Shown one piece after another: positions 26,953 to 34,408 of a stretch of DNA of 47,006 nucleotides; position 1 is the first letter of the stretch; each line of letters opens with the position of its first letter. The position numbers and the translations under genes are program-made. Under the pieces are notes generated by a model. That model worked only from the letters and a program-made list of their open reading frames with translations, did not search any database and was not told where the DNA came from. The stretch comes from Nocardia ninae NBRC 108245 (GTDB lineage: Bacteria; Actinomycetota; Actinomycetes; Mycobacteriales; Mycobacteriaceae). The stretch spans positions 1-47,006 of the forward strand of contig NZ_BJXA01000072.1 of NCBI RefSeq assembly GCF_007990755.1, in the 5' to 3' direction.

Positions 26953-27510
26953 TCAGGGTAGCTGGTGCACCGGGGCCTGCCAGCGGCCGAAGGGCGTGCT
27001 GAGGCAGGTGTCGCCGGTGTGCGAATTCCAGGCGAAGGCACCGGTGCCCAGGCACACCACGGTGTTCTCGGCGGTCTGCACGGCCGCGCGCGAGCCGTCG
27101 AGGGCGACCGACGCGGCGATGAGCGGTACGCGTGTGGTTCGCGAATCCCCTGCGCTGTCGGAATTCACAGCGCTGTCGATGGAACTGCGCGCGATCGCGT
27201 CCTGGCCGATGCCGAGCGCGATCGGAATCCCGCCCGCCCCATCGCTGGCGCCGACCCCACCGGCCATGCCGATGCCGATCGCCTTGGCGCCCAGGGTCGC
27301 GTTCGCGTAGCCGACACCGTCGATGCCCAGAGATTTCGCCTGGCCGAGCAGGTCGCTGGCGGCGCGGCAGGCGGTGTGGCCGTCGATCACCGTGATGTCG
27401 GCGCCGTTTTCCGAGGTGCAATGCACATCGGTTGCTGAGGCCACCGCAGGCAACACCAGAGAGGTGAGCACCGCGGCGGCCGAGCAGACGATCATGCTGA
27501 TCAGCTTCAC
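26953..27510 (-). CDS. small secreted protein, DUF6764-like
   Basis: 185 residues from GTG 27510 after a GGAGAGGAG ribosome site. The frame continues upstream to 27627 but the signal peptide starts at KLISMIVCSAAAVLTSLVLP, which fixes the start. The mature part is rich in glycine and alanine (IGIGMAGGVGASDGAGG) and has two cysteine pairs (DVHCTSENG with TACRAAS; VVCLGTG with DTCLST), suggesting disulfides outside the cell. I think it belongs to the Nocardia/Mycobacterium family annotated DUF6764, but this is from memory. The function is unknown. It is divergent from the LppU-like gene. Confidence 0.75.
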   Translation of the reverse strand: MKLISMIVCSAAAVLTSLVLPAVASATDVHCTSENGADITVIDGHTACRAASDLLGQAKSLGIDGVGYANATLGAKAIGIGMAGGVGASDGAGGIPIALGIGQDAIARSSIDSAVNSDSAGDSRTTRVPLIAASVALDGSRAAVQTAENTVVCLGTGAFAWNSHTGDTCLSTPFGRWQAPVHQLP

Positions 27511-27704
27511 GGGTAACTCCTCTCCAACGCTGAAGACCACCATACCCAGATGGGTTGCTGGAACCCCGATTCCACGGTCGAGTCGACGTGTGCGCGCTCG
27601 ATGGTGTATGCATGGCGTGTATTTCAAGCTCAGCTATCTTTTGTTTACTTCGGATTCTTACGGGGGTTTGAGTTCGGAGCGTTACAGCTCGGGAGGACTG
27701 TTTC

Positions 27705-28322
27705 GTGTCTGGTCAACTGGCCTGGGGTCGTGTCGCGTTCGCGGCGTTCGTCGCGGTGGCCGCCCTATCCGTGGTGGGCTGTAGCTCTACCATCAGCGGC
27801 CGCGCGCAGCCCGCGGTGGACAACGGCACCATCAATGCCGTGTCGATCACCAGCACGCCGAAGCCCTCGGGCAAACCGACCACCGGCAAGCCGACGCCGA
27901 CCACCAAGGGCGGCAACACCGATTTCGAGGCCAGCGAGGGCGACTGTGTGACGCTCGGCGGCACCACCTCGAACGCCACCATCGCGAAGGCGTCCTGCGG
28001 CAGCCGCGCGGCCAATTACAAGGTGATCGGCAAGGCGCCCAAGAGCACCCAGTGCGTGAGCGACGCCGACAACTACTACGCCGAGACCCTCAACGGCATC
28101 GAGCAGGGCGCGTACTGCCTCGACATCGACTGGGTCGTCGGCGGTTGCATGGATGTCGGCGGTGACGACCCCAAGCGGATCGACTGCACCGGCACCGCCC
28201 CGACCAAGGGCGTCAAGGTGGTCAAGCGGGTGGACGGCGCCGACGATGTCAGCGTCTGCGGCAGCGGCACCGGCTATGTCTACGAGGAGCGCCGGTTCGT
28301 CGTCTGCGTACAGGAGCTCTGA
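27705..28322 (+). CDS. LppU-like lipoprotein
   Basis: 205 residues from GTG 27705 after GGGAGGAC. The signal ends in a lipobox VVGC (C26), so the protein is anchored to the outer face of the membrane. A Thr/Pro/Lys-rich linker (TPKPSGKPTTGKPTPTTKGG) leads to a globular domain of about 130 residues with eight cysteines (GDCVTLGG, KASCGSR, TQCVSDADNYYAE, AYCLDIDW, GGCMDVG, IDCTG, SVCGSG, VVCVQEL), the pattern of the LppU/SCO3897 group. The role is unknown. Its last codons and stop form the first unit of the 21-22 bp tandem repeats that follow. Confidence 0.82.
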   Translation: MSGQLAWGRVAFAAFVAVAALSVVGCSSTISGRAQPAVDNGTINAVSITSTPKPSGKPTTGKPTPTTKGGNTDFEASEGDCVTLGGTTSNATIAKASCGSRAANYKVIGKAPKSTQCVSDADNYYAETLNGIEQGAYCLDIDWVVGGCMDVGGDDPKRIDCTGTAPTKGVKVVKRVDGADDVSVCGSGTGYVYEERRFVVCVQEL

Positions 28323-28417
28323 CGCTGTTGCGCAGCAGCTCTGACTCTTTGCCCAGGAGCGCTGACACTTTCGGCAGGACCAGTGACACTTTCCCCAGCA
28401 GAGCTGACACTTTCGCC
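28311..28417. repeat. five tandem 21-22 bp repeats between lppU-like and MFS genes
   Basis: Units start at 28311, 28333, 28354, 28375 and 28396, ending at 28417, with the rough consensus CAGSAGNNCTGACACTTTCS. The first unit contains the last codons and TGA stop of the lipoprotein gene; all units keep a TGA at the same place. The period is close to two helical turns. It lies 50 bp before the MFS start at 28467, so it could be a multi-site operator or a duplicated gene end. Confidence 0.8.
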
Positions 28418-28466
28418 CAGCGGTGAACTCCCGAGCATTCGGACACCGGCCAGCTAAGTTGTCTCG

Positions 28467-29936
28467 GTGAGCACGATCGATCTTCCCCGGCTGAAGTCGT
28501 CCACCGGCCGCTGGATCCTGCTGGCTACCATCCTCGGTTCGTCGGTGGCCTCGCTCGATGCCACGGTGGTGAACATCGCGCTGCCCCGCATCGGGGAATC
28601 GCTGCACACCGATGTCGCGGGGCTGCAGTGGACCTTGAACGGGTACACGCTGACGCTGGCCTCGTTCATCCTGCTCGGCGGCTCGCTCGGCGACCGGCTG
28701 GGCCGGCGCAAGGTATTCGTCTGGGGCACCATCGGTTTCGCGATCGCGTCGGTGCTGTGCGGCGCCGCGATGAATATCGAGATGCTGGTGTTCGCTCGCA
28801 TCCTGCAGGGCGTGGCCGGTGCCATGCTGACGCCGGGCAGCCTCGCGCTGATCTCGTCCTCCATCGACCGGCGCGACCAGGGCGCGGCGATCGGGTTGTG
28901 GTCCGGCTTCGGCGGGGTCGCGGGTGCGCTCGGGCCGTTCCTCGGCGGCTGGCTGATCGAGCTGGCCGGCTGGCGCTCCATCTTCTTCATCAATGTGCCG
29001 CTCACCCTGGTGGTGGTGCTGGTCGCGCTGAAACATGTGCCGGAGAGCCATGATCCGAACGCCAAGTCGCAGTTGGACGTGCCGGGCGCCCTGGTGGTCG
29101 CGGTGGCACTGGGCGCGCTGACCTTCGGCCTGATCGAAACCATGCCGCTGCTGCTGGTGTCGGGGGTGCTGCTGCTCGCGGCGTTCGTGGTGATCGAGCT
29201 GCGCAGCGACCATCCGCTGGTGCCGCCGGTGCTGTTCGCGTCGCGGGTGTTCACCGCGGCGAACCTCGTCACCCTCGCGGTCTACGCGGCCCTCGGCGGC
29301 GTCTTCTTCCTGCTGGTGCTGGAATTGCAGCTGGTGGCGGGCTATTCACCGCTGATGTCAGGTGTGGCCACCGTCCCGATCACGCTGATCATGCTGGTGC
29401 TCTCCGCGCCGGCCGGGCGCTGGGCGCAGGTGCACGGCCCGCGCATCCCGATGACCATCGGGCCGCTGCTCGCCGCGGGTGGACTGGTGCTGCTGCTGCG
29501 CATCGGCCCGGACACTGTCTACCTCACCGACGTGCTGCCGGGCGTGGTCGTGTTCGGCTTCGGTCTCTCGGCCCTCGTGGCCCCACTCACCGGCGCCGTG
29601 CTCGGTGCGGTGCCGTCGAGCGAGGCGGGCATCGCCTCCGGTGTGAACAATGCCGTCGCACGGACCGCACAGCTGCTCGCCGTCGCCGCGCTGCCCGGCC
29701 TGGCCGGCATCTCGGGCGCCCTCGGCGATCCCGTCGCCTTCCATCACGGCTTCGGCACCGCCCTGTGGATCTGCGTCGGGCTGCTGGTGGCGGGTGCGGT
29801 GCTCGCGGCGCTGCTGCTGCGGCAACCGAAGCACCCCGCCACCCTGGACAGCGTCGACTGCCTGCCGCAGTGCGCGGTGTCCGGACCGGCGGTCGCGCCG
29901 CAAACCTCGGATACGCCTGCCACCAACGAGAAATGA
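28467..29936 (+). CDS. DHA2-family MFS drug exporter (EmrB/QacA type)
   Basis: 489 residues with about fourteen hydrophobic helices. The family motifs are visible: SLDATVVNIALPRIGESL (motif D1), GGSLGDRLGRRKVFVWG (motif A), LQGVAGAMLTPGSLALI, and GPFLGGWLI (motif C, antiporter signature). It probably exports cationic or other hydrophobic compounds using the proton gradient. The start is GTG 28467 with no ribosome site, hinting at a leaderless transcript or a start further in. The five 21-22 bp repeats end 49 bp upstream. A bidirectional hairpin overlaps its stop. Confidence 0.88.
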   Translation: MSTIDLPRLKSSTGRWILLATILGSSVASLDATVVNIALPRIGESLHTDVAGLQWTLNGYTLTLASFILLGGSLGDRLGRRKVFVWGTIGFAIASVLCGAAMNIEMLVFARILQGVAGAMLTPGSLALISSSIDRRDQGAAIGLWSGFGGVAGALGPFLGGWLIELAGWRSIFFINVPLTLVVVLVALKHVPESHDPNAKSQLDVPGALVVAVALGALTFGLIETMPLLLVSGVLLLAAFVVIELRSDHPLVPPVLFASRVFTAANLVTLAVYAALGGVFFLLVLELQLVAGYSPLMSGVATVPITLIMLVLSAPAGRWAQVHGPRIPMTIGPLLAAGGLVLLLRIGPDTVYLTDVLPGVVVFGFGLSALVAPLTGAVLGAVPSSEAGIASGVNNAVARTAQLLAVAALPGLAGISGALGDPVAFHHGFGTALWICVGLLVAGAVLAALLLRQPKHPATLDSVDCLPQCAVSGPAVAPQTSDTPATNEK

Positions 29937-29973
29937 GCGGGCGCAGACGGTTTTTCAACCGCGCACCCGCTCA
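29934..29973. terminator. bidirectional hairpin between the MFS and S1 protease genes
   Basis: An inverted repeat from the TGA stop of the MFS gene: outer arms TGAGCGGG/CCCGCTCA and inner arms GGTT/AACC with a short T-rich loop, interrupted by small mismatches. It lies between two convergent genes, 24 bp before the protease stop, and can end both transcripts. Confidence 0.6.
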
Positions 29974-29997
29974 TCTCTGTTGTCTGGTGGAGACTTC

Positions 29998-30672
29998 TTA
30001 GATAGGTGTAAACCCTGCGCCGACACCGCCGCGGGCGTTGATGTCGCCCATGATGGTGCTCATGTTGGTGCCGACCTCGGGGCCGAAGCAGGCCAGAGCG
30101 AGGTAGGCGTTCACCATGCCGACGAGGGTGGAGCCGATGACGACCGGCGCACCGGAGTCACCTTCCACCACGCACATCTGGCTCCAGGTCTCCATGTTCG
30201 ACGCGAACACGTCGCCATAGCTGATGCCGCAGGTGTTGCCGGTGGTGCGGCCTTCCTTGCACACGATCATCGGGAACTGCGGCGGTGCGCCGAGTCCGGT
30301 GATGGTGACGTTGCCGATCCGATTCACCGGGATGATCGCGCCCGGTTCGAACTCGATGACGGCGTAGTCGAGATCATGGTTGGAGTAGACGAACCGGCCG
30401 ATCACACCGGCGCCGCGGTTGACCTCCGCGTACACCTCGGCGCCGGGGTCGCCGCAGTGGCCCGCGGTCAGACCGACGAGCCGGCCCGCGTTGTCATGGC
30501 CGACGGTGGTGACGGTGCACTCGAATTGGTTGTCGATGATGATGCCGGAGCCGCCGCCCACAACCGGCGGGCCCGGCTCGGCCTGAGCGGCCCCCGCGCC
30601 CGTCCCGAGTAGCGCCGCACCGAGGGCTACGGCGAAGGCGGCGTTGGCCACCTTGGCGAGTTTGCTGAACAT
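29998..30672 (-). CDS. secreted S1-family serine protease (chymotrypsin-like)
   Basis: 224 residues from ATG 30672, with GGAGGGAC just upstream. A signal peptide (NAAFAVALGAALLGTGAGAA, cleaved around A31) exports it. The catalytic triad is complete: H72 in LTAGHCGD, D102 in NHDLDYAVIEF, S173 in VVEGDSGAPVV. Cysteine pairs C52-C73 and C138-C148 fit the conserved disulfides of bacterial trypsin-like proteases. There is almost no propeptide (about ten residues), unlike streptogrisins. Specificity is not clear. It is convergent with the MFS gene and divergent from the mce operon control region. Confidence 0.88.
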   Translation of the reverse strand: MFSKLAKVANAAFAVALGAALLGTGAGAAQAEPGPPVVGGGSGIIIDNQFECTVTTVGHDNAGRLVGLTAGHCGDPGAEVYAEVNRGAGVIGRFVYSNHDLDYAVIEFEPGAIIPVNRIGNVTITGLGAPPQFPMIVCKEGRTTGNTCGISYGDVFASNMETWSQMCVVEGDSGAPVVIGSTLVGMVNAYLALACFGPEVGTNMSTIMGDINARGGVGAGFTPI

Positions 30673-30785
30673 GTCCCTCCAGACGTCGGAAGCCCGCACG
30701 ATATCAATTTGTCGCACCCATCGTGTCAGTATTCGGGTCCGGGCGCGTCATCTACTTCGGGGTGTCCACGGCGGGCGAGCCTCAA

Positions 30786-30854
30786 CCCCTTTTTTCGACA
30801 TAAGCTTAATTATGTCTCTTATTATCCATAATAGCGACAAGCTATCAAAAGGGG
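30786..30854. repeat. nested inverted repeats resembling a three-way junction
   Basis: Outer arms CCCCTTTT (30786-30793) and AAAAGGGG (30847-30854) enclose two hairpins: GACATAA/TTATGTC (30797-30816, 6-nt loop) and TATTAT/ATAATA (30820-30833, 2-nt spacer). Another arm pair, TTCGAG/CTCGAA, follows at about 30863-30880. The outer pair and both inner pairs can form together, giving a branched structure in DNA or RNA. Whether it is transcribed is unknown. Confidence 0.6.
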
Positions 30855-30996
30855 CGATGTCCGTTTCGAGTTTGTCCTCGAACTGTAGTACAGCCCGTTC
30901 TGTTCGGTTCCGGAATCAAATGTCATTTTGCATGAATTCTATCCGAATAAATTGCCGCGATGATCTTGTCTGGGCGGTCGATTCGCCCGGTTGACC

Positions 30997-31010
30997 TGTA
31001 ACTTGTTCCA
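30997..31010. promoter_or_regulatory. KstR-type operator upstream of the mce operon
   Basis: TGTAACTTGTTCCA matches every fixed base of the KstR consensus TnnAACnnGTTnnA, the site of the TetR-family repressor of cholesterol catabolism and mce4 in mycobacteria and rhodococci. It follows directly on TTGACC (30991-30996), a plausible -35 box; the -10 partner is weak. Binding here would block the promoter. Confidence 0.55.
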
Positions 31011-31125
31011 GAGAAACCACCCTTCGTTTTGGGCTGTGACCCAATATCGGTGGCGGCCGCCATAGCGTTTCGACCACAGTGACGATCGTCTATGACTGCA
31101 ATCACAGGAGGGTGGTGTGTTCTGG

Positions 31126-31141
31126 CTTACTACGTAGTAAG
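31126..31141. promoter_or_regulatory. 16-bp perfect palindrome in the mce leader
   Basis: CTTACTACGTAGTAAG is an exact palindrome 57 bp before the first yrbE start. This length and symmetry fit an operator for a dimeric repressor of TetR or GntR type, or a small RNA hairpin in the mRNA leader. No regulator gene is adjacent. Confidence 0.5.
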
Positions 31142-31198
31142 GTGCGTCAAGCAAACAAGTCGTCGGGGCAGCCAACCGGCGTCGAGAGGGGTTAGCCA

Positions 31199-32053
31199 GT
31201 GCAGTCGACCGAGAGTCCGCCAACAGGATCACGGATGAGTGATGCGGTCGATTGGACCAAGGGTTACTGGGCAGACCATCCGAAGGCTTCGCTGGAGACC
31301 TTCGGTCGCCAGATCACCATGGGGATCGCCGCGGTCGCCGAACTGTTCGTCGCCATCTTCCGGCGGCGTTTTCCGTTCCGTGAGTTCATCCGCCAGTGCG
31401 CGTTCATGGCCAGTGTCTCCGCGGCGCCGACGCTGCTGGTCGCCATCCCGATCGGCGTTATCGTCTCCATCCAGGTCGGCTCGATCGCAGGCCAGGTGGG
31501 TGCCACCTCCTTCATCGGCGCGGCCAACGGCCTCGGCATCATCCAGCAGGGCGCTCCCCTCGTCACCTCGCTGATGATCGCAGGCGCCGTCGGCTCCGCG
31601 GTGTGCGCCGACCTCGGCTCGCGCACCATCCGGGAAGAGATCGACGCCATGAAGGTGATGGGCGTCGACCCGATGCGCAGGCTGGTCGCCCCCCGGCTCG
31701 GCGCGGCGATGCTGGTGAGTGTGCTGCTCTGTGGCTTCGTCGTCTTCGTCGGCTTCCTGACCGGTTACATCTTCAATATTTTCGCCCAGGGTGGTACGCC
31801 GGGTTCCTACATCGGCACCTTCTCCTCGTTCGCGGTAACACGCGATCTTCTTGTCGCACTGATCAAATCGCTGATTTTCGGTCTGCTCGCCGCGATCATC
31901 GCGTGCGATAACGGATTGAATGCGCGCGGTGGTCCCGGCGGCGTCGCCAACGCGGTGAATTCCGCGGTGGTGAGTTCCGCCATCATGTTGTTCGGGGTGA
32001 ACCTCATCATCACCCAGGTGTACAACGCACTGCTCCCGTCACAGGTGGTCTGA
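31199..32053 (+). CDS. YrbEA/MlaE-type permease of the mce operon
   Basis: 284 residues from GTG 31199 with an AGAGGGG ribosome site; an ATG at 31232 would give 273. About five membrane helices follow a polar N-terminus. The MlaE-family cytoplasmic loop ADLGSRTIREEIDAMKVMG (the EEIDAM motif that meets the ATPase) is perfect. It forms the inner-membrane permease with the next gene. The sequence between helices (PTLLVAIPIGVIVSIQVGS, FIGAANGLGIIQQGAPLV) differs from what I recall of YrbE1A, 3A and 4A of tuberculosis, so this is probably a distinct mce paralogue. The ATPase MceG is not encoded here. Confidence 0.88.
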   Translation: MQSTESPPTGSRMSDAVDWTKGYWADHPKASLETFGRQITMGIAAVAELFVAIFRRRFPFREFIRQCAFMASVSAAPTLLVAIPIGVIVSIQVGSIAGQVGATSFIGAANGLGIIQQGAPLVTSLMIAGAVGSAVCADLGSRTIREEIDAMKVMGVDPMRRLVAPRLGAAMLVSVLLCGFVVFVGFLTGYIFNIFAQGGTPGSYIGTFSSFAVTRDLLVALIKSLIFGLLAAIIACDNGLNARGGPGGVANAVNSAVVSSAIMLFGVNLIITQVYNALLPSQVV

Positions 32054-32917
32054 GTGTCGTCGACATATGTTCCGCCGCTACTGCGGCCGTTCCAGCAGTT
32101 TCGCAAGGGTGCGCAGGCACCGGTCGATCTGCTCGCCAAGCTGGGCCACCAGGTGTTCTTCCTGCTGCGCTCGATCGGTTCGATCCCGTTGGCGCTCAAG
32201 CACTATCCCAAGGAAGTGTGGCGGCTGCTCTCCGACGTCTCGTGGGGCAACGGCAACCTGGTCGTCGGCGGCGGCACCATCGGCGTTGTGGTCATCCTCA
32301 GTGCGTTCGGCGGGATGACCGTAGGCATCCAGGGGTACAACTCGCTGAACCTGCTCGGCCTGAGCCCGATCACCGGCGCGGTCTCCGCGTTCGCCACCAC
32401 CCGCGAACTCGGCCCGCTGCTCGCGACGATCGCCTTCGCCGCGCAGGCGGGCTGCCGGTTCACCGCACAGCTGGGCGCCATGCGCATCTCCGAGGAGATC
32501 GACGCGCTGGAGTCCATCGCGATCCGGCCGCTGCCCTACCTGATCAGCACCAGGATGTTCGCGGCGATGGTCGCCATCATCCCGCTGTACTGCCTCGGGC
32601 TGGCCATGGCCTACCTGTCCTGCTCGCTGACCGTGCAACTGATCGGCGGCACCCCGGGCGGTACCTACCAGCATTACTTCTACCAATTCCTGGTACCGAC
32701 GGACGTGATCTACTCCTTGCTCAAGGCGATCCTGTTCGTCGCGATCACCACGTTCATCCAGTGCTATTACGGCTTTTTCGCCTCCGGTGGACCGGAGGGG
32801 GTCGGCGTCGCGGCCGGCCGGGCGATCAAGGTGTGCATCATCGCGGTCGTCTTCGCGAACCTGTTCATGACTTTGGCGATCTGGGGAGTCAACCCCGGCA
32901 TCAGGATCTCGGGGTAG
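32054..32917 (+). CDS. YrbEB/MlaE-type permease of the mce operon
   Basis: 287 residues, GTG start directly after the stop of the first permease, so it is translationally coupled. It has five to six helices and the MlaE loop TAQLGAMRISEEIDALESIA. It pairs with YrbEA to form the channel that accepts lipid passed on by the MCE proteins. The polar N-terminus of about 60 residues (RPFQQFRKGAQAPVDLLAKL) is usual for this subunit. Six bp after its stop the first MCE gene begins. Confidence 0.88.
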   Translation: MSSTYVPPLLRPFQQFRKGAQAPVDLLAKLGHQVFFLLRSIGSIPLALKHYPKEVWRLLSDVSWGNGNLVVGGGTIGVVVILSAFGGMTVGIQGYNSLNLLGLSPITGAVSAFATTRELGPLLATIAFAAQAGCRFTAQLGAMRISEEIDALESIAIRPLPYLISTRMFAAMVAIIPLYCLGLAMAYLSCSLTVQLIGGTPGGTYQHYFYQFLVPTDVIYSLLKAILFVAITTFIQCYYGFFASGGPEGVGVAAGRAIKVCIIAVVFANLFMTLAIWGVNPGIRISG

Positions 32918-32923
32918 CACCAG

Positions 32924-34408
32924 ATGATCATCGATCCCAGTGGGCGTGGACCCACGATGCGTCAGCTACTGCTCGCGGGCGTCGGCGGCCTTGTCGTCCT
33001 CGCGCTGGTACTCGGCTTCCTGATGGCCCGATACCAGGGCTATTTCGTCGAGAAGGTGAACGTCACCGCGAACCTCACCACCACCGGTGACGGGCTGCCG
33101 TCCGACGCCGACGTCAAGTTCCGCGGCGTGCTCGTCGGCGCGGTCAAAGAGGTCGAGGTCGCGGCCAAGGGCGAACTGCAGAAGGTGAAGATCGAGGTGA
33201 AGCCGGAGTTCGCCTCCGGCGTGCCTGCCAACGTCACCGCCAGGGTGGTGCCGAGCAACCTGTTCGCGGTCACCTCGGTCGAGCTGGTCTTCAACGGCCC
33301 GGCCGATCAGTACCTGCGCGAGGGCTCGGTGATCGAGGAAGATCGCAGCAAAGGCACGCTCGCCCTGCAGGACACGCTCACCACGGTCCGCAACATCCTG
33401 GACCGGATCGATCCGATGCAGTTCGGTCGCGTGCTGGGCACGCTGTCCCAGGCGCTCGACGGCAGCGGCCGGATGCCCGGCTCGACGGTCGAGCGATTCG
33501 ACCGCTGGCTGCAGTCGGTGGACGACTCGATCCCCGATCTCGGCGTGATGCTCGGCGACTTCTCCAGCTCGTTCCATGCGCTGAACGAGTCCTCGCCGGA
33601 ACTGCTCGACGTGCTCGGCACCTCGGTGGAGACCGCACGCACCATCGCCGACCGGCGCAGTGAGCTGGTCGCCCTGATCACCGGGACGGGCAGCACGGTC
33701 GACACCGTCAACGGCCTGTTCGCCCGCAACGGCGACGTCGGCAAGCAGGTCACCGAGGGCATCAGCGACATGTTCGGCGCGGTGGCCGCGGACCCCAACG
33801 CGATCACCCAGACGATTCTGAATCTCAGCGAGACGGTCCGTAAGTTCGACTCCACGTTCACCTGGGGCCCGCAGAAGCAGCAGATGTGGAACGCGGGCGT
33901 CACGCTCACGCCGTACAAGCCTTACACCGTGGCCGACTGCCCGCGCTACGGCGAGCTGGCCGGACCGAGTTGCTTCACCGCGCCCGCGGTGAACGAATTG
34001 CCGCCGCTGCCGGACAAGTTGAAGCCGAGGGCGCTGGAGTCCGCGGCCGGACTGCCGCCGGTGGTGCCGATGCCCGGGCTGCCGCTGATTCCCGGTGTCA
34101 CCACGCCGGCTCCGCAGCCGGTCCAGGCCGGTGTGCCTGGTGCGCCGTTCGCGGGCACCCCGCTCGAGGGTCTGTTCCCGATGCTGCCCGGTCTGTTCGG
34201 CCAACCGGCCCCGGCTGCTCCGCAACCGGCGCCGCAACCGCAGGCAGCGCCCGGGCCCGTCCCCGCGGCGGGCGCGATCTCCTACCAGGGTGACGCGGCC
34301 ATCGCCAAGCTGCTCGGCCGCCAGCCGACCACCGCCGAATATCTGCTGCTGAGCTCGATTCTGAAGGGCGGGACCATGCATGTGGCCGAAAACGGGGTGG
34401 GCCGATGA
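32924..34408 (+). CDS. MceA-family lipid-transport protein
   Basis: 494 residues. A single N-terminal helix (LLLAGVGGLVVLALVLGFLM, about 15-34) anchors it, followed by the MCE/MlaD domain at about 43-115 (LTTTGDGLPSDADVKFRGVLVGAV) and a long helical region typical of the tunnel-forming needle. The C-terminal 120 residues are rich in proline and alanine (QPAPAAPQPAPQPQAAPGPV), longer than in Mce1A or Mce4A as I recall them. That tail may reach through the cell wall. The start is ATG 32924, with an in-frame ATG at 32957. It is the first of six MCE genes that, from here to mceF, overlap end to start. Confidence 0.88.
   Translation: MIIDPSGRGPTMRQLLLAGVGGLVVLALVLGFLMARYQGYFVEKVNVTANLTTTGDGLPSDADVKFRGVLVGAVKEVEVAAKGELQKVKIEVKPEFASGVPANVTARVVPSNLFAVTSVELVFNGPADQYLREGSVIEEDRSKGTLALQDTLTTVRNILDRIDPMQFGRVLGTLSQALDGSGRMPGSTVERFDRWLQSVDDSIPDLGVMLGDFSSSFHALNESSPELLDVLGTSVETARTIADRRSELVALITGTGSTVDTVNGLFARNGDVGKQVTEGISDMFGAVAADPNAITQTILNLSETVRKFDSTFTWGPQKQQMWNAGVTLTPYKPYTVADCPRYGELAGPSCFTAPAVNELPPLPDKLKPRALESAAGLPPVVPMPGLPLIPGVTTPAPQPVQAGVPGAPFAGTPLEGLFPMLPGLFGQPAPAAPQPAPQPQAAPGPVPAAGAISYQGDAAIAKLLGRQPTTAEYLLLSSILKGGTMHVAENGVGR

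Larger units (their letters stand above)
30673..31198. other. 526-bp control region before the mce operon, partly AT-rich
   Basis: No gene I trust. From about 30780 to 30960 the GC content falls well below that of the neighbours and the sequence is full of inverted repeats (separate entry). From about 30990 it becomes GC-rich again and holds a TTGACC (30991-30996), a KstR-type box (30997-31010) and a 16-bp palindrome (31126-31141). An AGGAGG at 31106-31111 has no convincing gene after it. The region serves as the divergent promoter of the S1 protease and the mce operon. Confidence 0.7.

Noticed and set aside
28311-28417. CRISPR array
   Set aside because: The units abut each other with no spacers, and no cas genes are present.
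30857-30994. 45-residue frame in the AT-rich island starting after GGGG
   Set aside because: The ribosome site is too close to the ATG, codon use is unlike that of the genome, and the frame ends within the promoter of the mce operon.
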